64,000 bases of DNA from Lingula anatina (Eukaryota; Brachiopoda; Lingulata; Lingulida; Lingulidae), in assembly GCF_001039355.2 (NCBI RefSeq), contig NW_019775929.1, positions 79,018 to 143,017 on the forward strand, given 5' to 3'. Positions 10,577 to 21,972 of this stretch are shown one piece after another. The notes under the pieces are model-generated. The model was not told the origin of the DNA, did no database searches, and saw only the letters and a program-made list of their open reading frames with translations. Made by a program: the position numbers and the translations under genes. Numbering within the stretch: the stretch's first letter is position 1; every line of letters starts with the position of its first letter.

Positions 10577-11370
10577 TAGATACAATGTATCTGAATTGGA
10601 GAGTTTCAACATGGGCTAAGTGAATCATTGCTAACTTCAGGTTAACTAGCATATCAATTATTACATGGCACAGCCAAAGGGGCACTCCAAGAGCATAGAT
10701 TTATGCCAAAGTAAAAAGGCAAACATTTTTCATTCCCATAAACTGTGTTCCTTAATTAATTAATTAATTTTTTTTCTCCATAAAATATTTGATAATTTAG
10801 TATAAAAATGGTAGTTGAAAAACAGGCTCGTGGTGTGCTCTGTGGTTGCGGCGTTTAATAATGGATATTCTTTATAAAATGAAGAACCAGGAGGAATAGA
10901 CAGTTGTTAGTTTTGGAGTGACTCTCATAATGGAGAAATTAAGAACTTGGAAACAGATTTTTAGATCCGTGGTTTTATCAAAGGTTTTGGATAAGGTATT
11001 GCAATAAGGGAATATTATTGAAATTTCTTGGGAAATTCACTATTTTGCTATATTAAGTTACAAGATATATGGCGTGCTTTATATTTATCTATAAGAGTGA
11101 ATGTGGAAGTTTTTATTATTATTCATGTAATTATTCATATTTGTGATTATTAGAATGGTTACTGTTAGGTACATGTAAAAAAGGAACTGCAATCTCTGTG
11201 TAGCTATATATGTTTTTTAAATAATAATTGTAAACACCTTTAGTTGATATGAATAATGTCAATATATATTCAAATTCAATTACTTCCTAGTAGCAAGATT
11301 TATACTAATTCCTTGTTTTTCATTAAATCTAATCTATGTTTTTATTTGATGTTGTAAAATAATCGCAAAC
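10577..11370. other. 3' flank of receptor B
   Basis: The first 200 bases repeat the flank after copy A (GAGAGTTTCAACATGGGC, TATCAATTATTACATGGC). The rest is AT-rich. No strong poly(A) signal directly follows the stop. Confidence 0.6.
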
Positions 11371-11570
11371 AAAACCATGTGGAATTTTCTTAATTTATAT
11401 GTTGTTATCATTTTAGCATAAACATTTTTGGCAGTCCAATTAGACAGGTAATAAAAAGTTGGCGTCATTGTGAAAAATAATGTGGAATTTATTTATTTAT
11501 ATATTGTTATAATTTTAGCATAAAACTTAATAACAGTTCAATTAGAAAATGAAAAGTTGGCGTCATTGTG
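11371..11570 (+). repeat. Two tandem ~100-bp units in receptor 3' flank (copy B)
   Basis: Same pair as at 2591-2790, each unit ending AAAGTTGGCGTCATTGTG. Confidence 0.8.
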
Positions 11571-11599
11571 CATAACTTATCAAAATCGTTTTTCCCATT

Positions 11600-11815
11600 T
11601 TGTGGGTTTGAAGCAGGGGTTTGGTCTACCAGTGGTAAGAAATGGTACGTTTGCTAGCTCTGAGCGCCTAATACGGCAGCCGGGCTGTATGCTCCCCAAG
11701 GAGGCGAGAGCGACAACCTAAAGTATGAAACAGGGCCAAAATGGCCAGTCTTCCTTTGACTTAATTTGATTTAAAGTAAAAAATAATGATGTATAAATTC
11801 AACCTTTGGGGTTAC
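11600..11815. mobile_element. Copy-specific GC-richer insertion, SINE-like in size
   Basis: At this point copies A and C share a sequence (TATATTGATAGCACTACCAG in A, its relative in C) that copy B lacks. B instead has about 200 bp with GGTTTGGTCTACCAGTGG, CGGCAGCCGGGCTGTATG and AAGGAGGCGAGAGCGAC. The composition differs from its surroundings. The size suits a SINE or short transposon; I could not identify clear Pol III boxes. Confidence 0.4.
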
Positions 11816-12165
11816 CATATTTCAATAAAGATTATTCTTAATATTTTCTTTGCTACATGTAGTTCGTAGATGTAGCGCAAAATTGCTGCATTGCCATGAT
11901 TTATTGTATAGCATTGCAGATTTATCGTGGTTTATTTCTCATTCAATTTCTTTATTTATCATTAATTACTAATGTTATCAGCATTTTTTAATGAAGGCCA
12001 AATAAAGAAAGTTATAATTTCAACAGTCCTGGCTTACAACTTCAACATAATCAAATACGGCAACACCAGCAAACTAACCACGGATCATCAACGGATCAAT
12101 CCCAGAATACCCCTCATTTGAATCTGGTGCCTTTTTACTGGTTTTGGCCCTGTCTGCATCTACCT

Positions 12166-12400
12166 ATAGCTCACTTTCTTTAAACACTATGGAGAAGATC
12201 CATAACCAAGGAGGGTGCACTCCAAAACCGAATGTACATTGCGTTGGTACAATAAGGTACAATTTAACTTGGCTTATTCTCTTTTATGGTGTAGTTACAT
12301 ATCTTGGCTTTTTTTCATGCTAAATTTGCCCATTTGTACCAAGTGACATTTTAATAAAATAACTTATGTCCCGGACTAAGTATGCTTCAGACGGCTCACA

Positions 12401-12435
<35 letters not shown>

Positions 12436-13234
12436 GAAAAACCACAAACGGCTCTTTTTTTGAAATGCAGCAAAAAATTTGGCAGAAGCGACTGAAGCAA
12501 TGATCCAGTGACAGACACTTTAGAAATTATCTTAAAATTTGCTAGTTTGAAAAGCATTTTACAGTGCTTGTGGCTTAGCGTAGATGTATCCCGATATATT
12601 TTTAAAAATTGTAACCAAGTCGTAATGTGGCGTTTATATTCAGAACCAGAGTTTAATGATCCAAAAATAAAAGTCGGAAACTGCGTCTCGAATTTTAGGT
12701 GAAAGAATTTTACTGTTATTCAAGTACGTGGTGCTGTTTAGGCGCACAATATGATGTAATTTCACAACTAAATAAGTAGAAAAACTTTTAGGAAATCTTG
12801 CATCACTCAAGTAATGGGGGTTTATTGATAGTCCGCTTATCAGGATGTGAATGGACCTTAATAATAATAATTATTTTTATTGAGCACGAAAAGTTTTACA
12901 TTTATAAAGGCGTTCTAACAAGTACAGGTAAAGAGAAGAAAGTATATATATATATATAATAAAAAGGTTCAAATAAATGGATAAGACTTAAGAAAGCTGG
13001 GGTTGGGTCGGTTCTTGGTGATGGATTGTTATATTATATTTTCACATAAATGTAATTGTTATTATGACCTTTTAACACCGATCAAAATTTCTTCAACTAT
13101 TTTCCTTTTCTTAGTCTATCATTGGGTATGCTTAGTCGTCGTTGTATCAGAACATTTTTTGCTGGTCTTGCCATTCTTGATTATGGCGCCGTCAGTTGAA
13201 TTTGAAAGTCAAGGCATTATTGAAACTGAGTTTC
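12166..13234. other. Spacer between the two inverted arms
   Basis: Not obviously shared between arms. It contains a CA/A-rich tract at 12397-12437, an (AT)n tract at 12945-12957 and short ORFs of no recognisable family. No gene is supported. Confidence 0.55.
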
Positions 13235-13947
13235 TTTATTTTGTCATACGACGATATACCAACTTCACTTAAATACCAACAGTGCTGATGACAATAGTTA
13301 TTAAAGATAAATAAAGAAATTGATCGAGAAATAAACCATGAAAATCTGTAGCGCTTAAAAAGAAATCATAGTGATACAGCAAAAATTAGCGCTACATGTA
13401 CGAACTAAACGCGTTATCAGTTTATCTTTAAATTTAGCAAATAATGAATATTTTGACATTATTTCTATTTAAGATATGAAACAGTTACTGGCAGGTGCTA
13501 TTAATATAGTACAAAAAAAGAAAAAAAAAGAATTAATTTTGCACAATGACGACAACCTTTAATTACCTGTCTAATTGGACTGCCAAAAAGTTTTATGCTA
13601 AAATAATAAACAATTAATAGATAAAATTCAACATGATTTAGTTTACAATAATTTTAAATAAAAGCAAGGAATTCCATTACAACTTGCTTATGATAAATAT
13701 GATATTTATCTGTTTCTTTACATAAAATCATTAAATACTTTACTGGAGCATATTACCATCAAAATTGGGAGGGAAAATCTGCCTCTAAATCTATTAACGT
13801 ATTTAAGGTGTCCTCGTGACTTGTTTACAATTGCTACCAAGATATTGTATCAACATATACCGCTACCTGTAGATATCATGAATTAACAATAAGAACTAAG
13901 ACATCAATTACGTTTGTAAAACAATTCTTGGGCGCTCGTACATAAGG

Positions 13948-14267
13948 GTTCACATCCTAAGTAAGATAAGGACTGTGTCAACAGCTAGTTGAATTTTGGA
14001 TAAATTTGAAAAGAACGTAAAGCAAGTTGTGAATTAGGTCCAAGACAACTGACTTCTAGGTAGTAATTGAATTTAAATCCATGTTGATATTGTTCATCTC
14101 AACTATAGGTGTTCTGTTTACCTTGAAGATTTTCAAAAACATATACAGCTTCCCAGAGCTTGCGGTACATTTGCGACACAAATGAACTTCTGACTATAAT
14201 ATGTTACATGTACTAACAGTAAGCACTCTATCAATCACAAATATGAATTTTACTTACACATTCACTG

Positions 14268-14329
<62 letters not shown>

Positions 14330-14910
14330 CACGCTATGTGCGTTGTGATATTAGGTCTACGCTAACTGATCCCCTAGGTAGTAATTAGTGCATTTTCCTG
14401 GATATATTTCAAACATTCCCTTTTTCCGCTACCTTATCCAAAACCTTTGATAAAACCACGATCTATAAATATATTCCAAGCTCTCAATTTGTAATATTTA
14501 TTGTTTATTTTGAAAGTGACTCAAAAACTATCAAATTCATCTATTCTTACCGATTTTTCGTTTATAAAAATATATAAATATCCGTTATTAAACGCAGCAT
14601 TCACAGAGCACTCCACGAGCCTAATGTTTTTCAACTAACAATTATTATACTAAAATATTAATTCTTTCAAAATGCAAAAATAATAATAAATGAATAAATG
14701 AAAATAAAAATAAATAATAAAATAAACCACCACAAGAACACACCCGTATGGGAACAAAAAATGTTTGTCTTTTACCTTGGCATAAATCTATGATCTAGGA
14801 GTTCACATCCCAAATTAAGTAAGATTAGGACTGTTTCAACAGTCAGTTGAAATTTGTATAAATTAAACAAAAATATAAAGCAAGTTTTGATGTTACGTCT
14901 ACGCTGGCCA
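13948..14910. repeat. Dispersed ~110-bp repeat, two copies in the right arm
   Basis: Copies at about 13948-14050 and 14801-14910 share GTTCACATCC, GTAAGAT(T)AGGACTGT, CAGTTGAA or TAGTTGAA, and AAAGCAAGTT. They are absent from the left arm's 3' flank. A separate piece of receptor 3' flank (TTTGTCTTTTACCTTGGC...) is also present twice, near 14764 and 15010, so this stretch has been internally duplicated. Confidence 0.6.
14269..14328. repeat. (TA)n microsatellite
   Basis: An uninterrupted TA run of about 60 bases. Confidence 0.95.
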
Positions 14911-15155
14911 AATAACAATTTTTATGCTAAAATATCAATTCTTTCATGATGCCAAAAGAAAATAAATAAAATACTCCAAGAGCAAAGACTTATGGGAACA
15001 AAAAAATGTTTGTCTTTTTACCTTGGCGAAAGTCTATGCTCTAGGAGTGCGGTTTGGAATTTCCCTGCAATAATTGATATGCTACTTTACATCAAGATGG
15101 CTGTGATTCACTTAGGCCTACGTTTAAATTCTCCAATTCAGATACATTTTATCTA

Positions 15156-16712
15156 TTACGGGAGAACTGTGCTGTTTCTTAAGGCCAGAGTAACTGCCAG
15201 CATGATAATGCCTTGGAGACACCTAAATACAGAGTCCAAGTAGCAAAAGTCTCCAACTGATGCTTCCGACAGGCTTACAAAGATCAAGCCCACACAGCCA
15301 GTCAAAGTTACACTAGAGCTCATGAAAACCATCTTATAGCAGGAACTTATGCTCAGTAAGTTTGGATAAACAGCATATGCAGTTAACTTTCCAGCTCTTT
15401 TATACACAACCAGAACAATGCAAATCACCGCATTGAACAATGCAGCCAGTGAGGCAGGTGCCACTACGAGGAGAAGGTAGGATTGGATATTACCAAAGAA
15501 ACATGTTCCTTGGCAGTAGAGCATTTTCACCGGGACAACATCCCACATGTCTGACACAATTCCAGCCGACACCACCAACAATGGAATTGTATATGTAGTT
15601 CCAATACAAGCCAACAGATGTCTCTTTGGGCTTTTGCTCCAAGACAGACTGGCTGTGACGCCGTGTAATGCCGTTAAGGTCATACTTGCTAGCCAAAGGA
15701 AACTTACCAGCCAAAAGAAATGGGCAGTAGCTATCAAAGCCATGCACACAGTGCCATCAGTTTTCACGGGGATAATTGCTGGAAGGGAGGAGAAGAACTG
15801 AACCAAGAGAAATATGATTGTGAGGTGTACGATCATTCCATCTGCAATATTCTTACAACCAGACCGAATAACGCAGGTGATGAGATGAACCAGAAATATA
15901 GTTAGTGAAATAGAAGGTAAAGCCCAAAATTCAAGAATAGTCATGGAAATTAGATTACCAGTCCTTGGTATAACTTTGGTATTATTCACTGTTTGGGATA
16001 TAGATTCTAGGAACTTTTCAATACTCTGTCTGCAGATAAATATGTTGCCCTCAAATTCAACAGCTTGACTCCGGTTGATGGTGACTTTTTCTGCGCCATA
16101 TTCAAAATAAAAATGAAAGGCATCATATTTCACGTTTGTAACGTCTGCCATTGAAACAACAACAACAGAGCATAAAGAAGAGTCGGCACTGAATGCTAGT
16201 CTGAATGCCTCGCCTAATTCCGACCAAGACGCACTTTTAAATGTAGGATTATCATTTGCAACACGCATGTTCATATCTATTTTGTTTTCTACAAAATATA
16301 AGTCAAGGGAAATGTCAACCTTAGGCAAAATGCTGGTTAAATTTTTTCGCATTGACGCCTTTGCAGATTCAATAGATTTATATGTTGCCTGTTTACCTTC
16401 TAGTTCAAATGAGAATGTTAATAGCAGTTCTATTTGTGAGAATGGTTGGGAGGAGAACACTGCCTGGCAAGCAATATTTGACCTTTGGTCTAACTCAGCT
16501 ATCCCTAATATACTGAAACTGAAAATAATTTCAGAACAAATCAATCTGTAATTGGTGCGAACATTGATTGGGATGTTCTCATAATCAGTGAATGTAAAGA
16601 TAATATCAATGTCCGTGTGCAGCCCAGAAAATTGCTGAAGCAAAGGTATGCAATCTCTATGAATGACGTCGTAGTGAAACTGAGGGGGGCAATCTTCATT
16701 ACCACTGGCACA
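15156..16712 (-). CDS. SMB-type 7TM receptor C, exon 3: second ectodomain and 7TM
   Basis: The last exon of the inverted gene, read right to left, opens after a CTCTTTTCAG acceptor with CASGNEDCP and ends at a stop at 15156-15158. It gives 518 residues against 515 in copy B. The membrane half is nearly the same as in the other copies (TM3 HFFWLVSFLWLASM, loop CQGTCFFGN, TM7 QGIIMLAVT). The ectodomain half differs more, for example around FSFSILGIAELDQ and MRKNLTSILPKVDISLDL. A very short tail (RNSTVLP) follows TM7. The reading frame is intact and nothing suggests a pseudogene. No GPS motif is visible. Confidence 0.87.
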   Translation of the reverse strand, partial: CASGNEDCPPQFHYDVIHRDCIPLLQQFSGLHTDIDIIFTFTDYENIPINVRTNYRLICSEIIFSFSILGIAELDQRSNIACQAVFSSQPFSQIELLLTFSFELEGKQATYKSIESAKASMRKNLTSILPKVDISLDLYFVENKIDMNMRVANDNPTFKSASWSELGEAFRLAFSADSSLCSVVVVSMADVTNVKYDAFHFYFEYGAEKVTINRSQAVEFEGNIFICRQSIEKFLESISQTVNNTKVIPRTGNLISMTILEFWALPSISLTIFLVHLITCVIRSGCKNIADGMIVHLTIIFLLVQFFSSLPAIIPVKTDGTVCMALIATAHFFWLVSFLWLASMTLTALHGVTASLSWSKSPKRHLLACIGTTYTIPLLVVSAGIVSDMWDVVPVKMLYCQGTCFFGNIQSYLLLVVAPASLAALFNAVICIVLVVYKRAGKLTAYAVYPNLLSISSCYKMVFMSSSVTLTGCVGLIFVSLSEASVGDFCYLDSVFRCLQGIIMLAVTLALRNSTVLP

Positions 16713-17265
16713 CTGAAAAGAGAACAAAGAAAATTGGATAATTGGGTCAAGATTTGTTGAAGTTTGATAGCGTTATGGTTATTAATCAATGCAACGGCAG
16801 TTATGTAAACCATAGCTTTTTAAAGATTTATAAAAGCACTTATGTAGGCCCAAAGGCAAGGCATAGAACGTCCTTTTAATCATTTTATTACGAATTTCCA
16901 GCCTGGCAAAACACTATTTTTAACCTAATTTTATAACGGATTTCCTGTGTTAACTTTACGTTGTGGGGCTTCCATTTTGTCTTTACAAAGAGAAACACGG
17001 TTGATCGATAGTCTGTATTGGTATCGGGTAAATGAAGATCCTGGTCTATGTATCCCTTTTTGTTATGACTTTTTTTATAATATCCGAGGAAACAAATTGG
17101 GTCCAACGGGTAACATTGTCTTTACGATTTATACACAATCACCATCATGGGTTTATGAAAAAGTTTATTTTCATATAATAATAACAATAATAATAATTAT
17201 AATAATAATAAAACGTATGTGGTTATTTCATTACCAAACTCGTGACTCCTATATAATATACATAC

Positions 17266-17393
17266 CGGGTCGGAGCTGATCTGGGAGTGTTGTGAACCTC
17301 TGCAATGGTACCTGTTGTTTTCTTTAGCCAATATTGAACCAACAGATAGAAGTGAAGAGAATGCCGCGGGATTGTACCCATATCCAGGATCTC
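17266..17393 (-). CDS. SMB-type 7TM receptor C, exon 2
   Basis: A 128-bp exon with acceptor ATTACCAG and donor GTATGT, encoding RDPGYGYNPAAFSS, then LAKENNRYHC and SSDP. Length and phases equal exon 2 of the + gene. Confidence 0.85.
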
Positions 17394-17476
17394 CTGGTAA
17401 TGTATGATTGGAAATGTGCCAATATTAAATTACATTTAAAACCTTTTCCAGTTTAAGATACAGAAGATAATGTGCT

Positions 17477-17493
17477 TGTGTGCGTGCGCGCGT

Positions 17494-17545
<52 letters not shown>
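17477..17545. repeat. (GT)n(GA)n compound microsatellite in receptor C intron 1
   Basis: A GT run followed directly by a GA run; the mirror counterpart of the CT/CA tracts in the + gene. Confidence 0.9.
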
Positions 17546-17548
<3 letters not shown>

Positions 17549-17778
17549 CAGTTTCATCCTCATTATTAAAAAAGAATTTAAAAACATATTGATAGAAAAA
17601 AATGCGCACGGGCATATTTGAACATGTTTAAAAAAGGAAAAATTAGTTCAAAGTTCAATCTCTCGGATGGAAAATTAAGGCTAAACTGATTGCTAAAAGA
17701 GGTACTATTTTCATTTGTCTTTTTCAGAAAAAAAAATGTTAAATACATAAAGAACTATATATAGATTTTTGTACTCAC

Positions 17779-19015
17779 TGTTTCTTTGACAGCTAGCTGT
17801 TCCGTCAAAGTACGGACCATCCCAACAAAGAAAACAGAAGAAATTCTTAAAGAGTGTCCCTTGCAATTTCACAATATTAATTGGTCCTTCAGAGCACAAA
17901 TTCACCAGTACGTCATATGATATACCAGTATTGACACCTTTCCAATAAATGAAGTCAAAGTCTTTTACACTAGGGCACTTCACTAGCATTGCTGTATTTT
18001 CTTCAGACGTACACAGACGCATTGCCGAATCTATTGTAGAAAGATAGTTGATGTAGCAATCTGAGTCGGTCTTCAAAACCTCTCGAATGGCTTCATCTAC
18101 AGATGACATGTTTTGGAAATTCTGTGGGCCTTGGAGATAACAGCCTAAGGTGGCATTCCAGGGATCAATGTCTGAGATACTGTGACACTGTGTACAGAAT
18201 ATGTTCTTGAAAGAGAGTCCAGACTCCTTGTCGTACACAGGGGTATAATGTAAGGCGAGGTCTGTCATATTGGGACTGTTACTTTCACACTTCATTCGTA
18301 TGCCTTCATCCTGCCAACTTTCTGGGCATGTCGAGACAAACCAAAAATAGACCGGGTTGGTCTCTGAATATGCCAGTGGATCCTTCAGGCATTTCATTTG
18401 AGGTAGGGTAATATTTCGGATGAAAGTTTGCTCTGTGTGGTTTGAAGCACAGTCCCGCTCCATTTGCCAACAACAATCATCAAACATGTGACAGTATTTG
18501 TCACAAAAACATTGTATTTGGAAAAACCTCCCAGTAAGAAAATTTTCAGCAAGACAGAATTGAACATTTGGTTTTGGAATATGGATGATATTGGTTATCT
18601 CAGCAAAACTCGTATTGGCCCCAAGGGTAGCTACTGTGCTCAATGCAGGTGTTGCATCATTAATTTCGGATGTGTTCAAAGTGGCATCTGGAAAATCAGC
18701 CATGTCATCGGCCAATAAATGACGCCGAAATCTACCAGGTATCCAGGGCTCAGAAAAATCTGAACCTTGGATGGGGTGTCTTTTTGTATGTCTTCTTACC
18801 ATTGCTCTTGTTTTGGTCCCCTCAGGTTTGGCGTCTGCATTCCTTCTTCCTCCAAGATACTCTCGCCTGTCTTTCATTAAAGGTGGATTTACCTTTTTTG
18901 CCACTTCCAGATTTGCTGTCGATTTTCCTTTTGGCGTCTCTTTGTTAGTTTTTGAATGATAAAGAAAAACCATTACCAGGAGAAAAATTGTAACAAGCAC
19001 TCTGAATTTCCCCAT
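17779..19015 (-). CDS. SMB-type 7TM receptor C, exon 1: signal sequence, SMB-like module, Cys-rich ectodomain
   Basis: The conserved start is the ATG at 19015-19013 (MGKFRVLV); an in-frame ATG eight codons upstream (19036) could also be used. A hydrophobic signal segment and a basic linker follow. The dibasic part reads MVRRHTKRHP, not the RVKR of copy B, so the furin-like site is altered. The SMB-like module keeps CFCDKYC and DDCC and, as in copy B, has Phe where the first RC motif normally has Cys. The Cys-rich region keeps NIFCTQCHSIS and FFCFLCWDG. The donor ACA|GTGAGT is in phase 1. The three exons join to 973 residues. Confidence 0.85.
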
Positions 19016-19753
19016 CGGGAATTGCCAAATTACCATCAACGAAAGTATGCCTTGTCAATAAATTTTCCTGATTTGAACAGGAAGCAAATTTGTGATGATT
19101 GGAAGCAACAGCATGCTTTAAATAGTTAACTCTCTCGTGAGTTGAAACAAACAATATATAATAACTGTAATTAGTTTACTTATAATGCTTCTCTTAACGT
19201 CATTTGACTTGGTTGTTATTTTGTAGCCATAAAGACTAAACGCTCTTTGGAAGGGTCCATTGATTAGAAGTCACCTAAGAAGAATGAAAAATACTTTTTT
19301 CGTTTTATTTTTTCCTTGTTAAATTATTTTATTTATGTATTAATTCGTATTTATTTTAATTTTTTGCAAAAATTCAGAATATGTGACATACATGTCTAAC
19401 CTAAACCACTCTTTTTAATTCTTCTTGTTAAGTTTGAATGTTTCATTATGCTCAATTATAAAATGACCAATGCGTCATATGAAGTCATTAAGTACTGGAA
19501 AATTAACTTTCATAACATTTCGCAATTATCGGGTTTCTTCGTCGAGGAGTTTAAATTGTTGAAGTCGTGCAAGTGAAAAGCATGATCCAAATGATCGTGG
19601 CCAAATTAGTCTCGTCTACTTGATTTTCATTGGCATCTGGTTGCATAAGAAGTGGTGAGAGCTAGGAAAATTAACTTAAAACTAAACCCCCCTTGCAGAA
19701 TTGGTTGTTATCAATTGTATTCAGCAGTAGTTTCCATCTGAGCTATCATTTAA

Positions 19754-20351
19754 GGATATTGTCACCCTTTGCCCAAAACTCCTTATTTACTGCCTTACAT
19801 ACATTTTTTTTTTTTTTGGGGGGGGGGGGGGGTAATAGAAAAATCTTCAGTGTTGAGTGTGACGTCATAATTGGGATTTATGGGTAAAAATTGAAAATCG
19901 GTTTCTTAATTTTTTCTTTTACCTGAGCACCCAGGATCACCGTTTCAACACCGATTTAATGATACGATCTAGTACTCCAAAACCCTGCCAGCGATTTACT
20001 TTTCTTATGTCTTAGTTCAGATTGTATCGTTAATAAAGCAAAATAATGCCTTTGTTTAATAAAAATCTGTAATAAGGGGCCCATAACTCCTTAACAAAAA
20101 CATTTAAACCAAAATTACGACTAGTCTATACATGAACACTCGTGGTCAACTCTGCCAATTTAAGTGATAAAATCTTGGGTATGCTTTTACATTGCAACGT
20201 GAAATATAAACGCCGTTATTTTATATTTTCGAGTTTTTTAAACATTTCTTTTAATCAGCAAAAAGGTACATTGTAGATGCATATCGAATAATGAGATGCA
20301 AGAAAAACCTCATTTTCGGTATCTGGATGATAATAGAGGGTTACAATATCC
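19754..20351. mobile_element. 598-bp MITE-like element with TTAA target duplication
   Basis: Its ends are inverted repeats, GGATATTGTCACCC on the left and GGGTTACAATATCC on the right, and it is flanked by TTAA on both sides (19750-19753 and 20352-20355). The left arm of the inverted duplication has the same site with a single TTAA (5606-5609) and no insert, which is a natural empty site. The element carries a T14/G14 homopolymer at about 19806-19833 and no transposase. The TTAA duplication points to piggyBac-type mobilisation, although the end bases are not the usual CCC. Confidence 0.8.
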
Positions 20352-21799
20352 TTAAGATGGGGTTGGCTTGAAACTGTCAATTTCTACCAAAGAGTAAAAA
20401 ACTTCATCACTTTCTCGTCATAAGCTAAAAACCACGCAAAGTCTTATCGAGCCAGAAAATCACAACTGGATGTTGTGTCGAATTTACCCGTTTTGGGATT
20501 ATTAGTGCGTTTTTACGCAAGCGTGATAATTTTAAAATAAGCTCGGTCTAATATATGTTTTCTCCAATATTAAGTCTCACACAATATCTTCTAACTGTAT
20601 GTTAATTTCATGGAATTTTGCTAAGGAGGATCGAATGCAGTATGCAGTAAACGAAAGGATTCTGTCTCGTTTATAATCTAAGAGCTGGCATGCACTTAAC
20701 TGAGAAACATATTTGCACTTTTTAAGTTATTAAAATATTATTAATAGTTTGTAGAATTGCTATGAAAATAAAACACATTGCTAATATTTCTAATAATAAG
20801 AGGTTGGTACACATGAGAGTTGTAAGTAAATGTAGTTTTTGTTTTAAGTAACTGTAAGTAACCATTTGCATTTACAACTGCACAATCTTCTTGAGTATTG
20901 TAGTTGCATCATTTGTCAATGAAACGTTTATTATGAAGTTAACTTTACAGATAGAAAAAATGCCTTTTTCTATTTTGTTCAGTGTGCAGAGGTCTGCATT
21001 TCTTTGATTTAATTTATTTTCGTTATTTTCCTGTCATTAATACTTTCAAAAGCTTTTTCAGTAAGAAGCAATAAAGTGTTTATATTCTTTGTGAAACAAG
21101 AAACAGTAGCTTTAAGAGGTATGGGCACATTATCGTTTCTGTTTGTCGTAAGTTAGTTCTACATGGTAAGTTTCTTCGCCACAATAGGCAAGATAACACA
21201 CAGCAGTCGGTGGCAGATAATACAGGAAAAAAATCCACGCACTTGCGCACTTAAAAACACCCATAGACCCATTGCAGCAATTACAAGCCCAAAATAAGAA
21301 ATGCGTGTGTTAATTTTAAACGAATATTATTCTAAATTATTGTTATATAATTGACAGTATCTTATCACCTCTGTCTGCTGACAAGGAGGTTGTTTTTGGT
21401 CCCGTTTGTTCGTATGTTTGTTTGTTTGTTTTTTTTTTTATTTTGTGTGTCTTCCAGGGGAGGCCGAATGGTGACTATCTCAAGAAAAACCGAGCAATCT
21501 CGGCGCGAACATCTACGTACAGTTTCTGCTTTATGGTTTTATTACAGATTTTTCATTCAAACAAATGAAACAGTTCGATTGTTGCCGTTAGAGCCATGCG
21601 TTTATGATTAGTTTTCATTGTGTATATTGCACGACGCGTCATTCTTGTATCTCTACATGATTAGTTAGTTCATGTCATTTGATGGGCGTGTATGAGGCAA
21701 GCTAAGCTTCTTATTGGTCAATGTTTAGAACACAGTTCGTGATAATTTCTTATATGTGCTGCAAATTTCGTAGGTCCATCGCAGACGTCAGAGACAGCC

Positions 21800-21972
21800 G
21801 GTGTGGCAGGAATTAATGGAAGTCCTAGGAACTGAAGTCCGGGCTCCCATATGATAAGTACAGCGTAGGATTAGTTGAGGTATTGGGGTAAGTACGTGGG
21901 ACGAATGACACCTGTACAGAGTAATGGGAAGCGGACTACGGTTCCTAGCAGACTTCCATTCCTGTTACACCA
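21800..21972. mobile_element. Foldback/MITE-like element of ~173 bp
   Basis: The left arm GTGTGGCAGGAAT...GGAAGTC..CTAGGAAC...AGTCC is repeated in reverse complement by the right arm ending ...GACTTCCATTCCTGTTACAC, over about 45 bases each, around a loop of roughly 75 bases. No coding capacity. Confidence 0.6.

Larger units (their letters stand above)
5230..12165 (+). repeat. Left arm of large inverted duplication (copy B)
   Basis: This arm contains a complete receptor gene with 5' and 3' flanks. Landmarks recur in reverse complement in the right arm: TGCATACTGCATT (5330/20645), CACTTCTTATGCAACCAGAT (5662/19640), all three exons, and the GGCAGTCCAATTAGACAG flank (11430/13580). Arm ends were judged by eye where similarity fades. 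Confidence 0.75.
13235..20760 (-). repeat. Right arm of large inverted duplication (copy C)
   Basis: Reverse-complement counterpart of 5.2-12.2 kb, carrying a complete receptor gene on -. It contains extra material relative to the left arm: repeats at 13948 and 14801, an (AT)n run at 14269-14328, and a 598-bp TTAA element at 19754-20351. Confidence 0.75.

Noticed and set aside
11600-11700. Possible tRNA or tRNA-derived SINE head
   Set aside because: The GC-rich sequence lacks a clear A box, B box and cloverleaf; kept only as an unidentified insertion.
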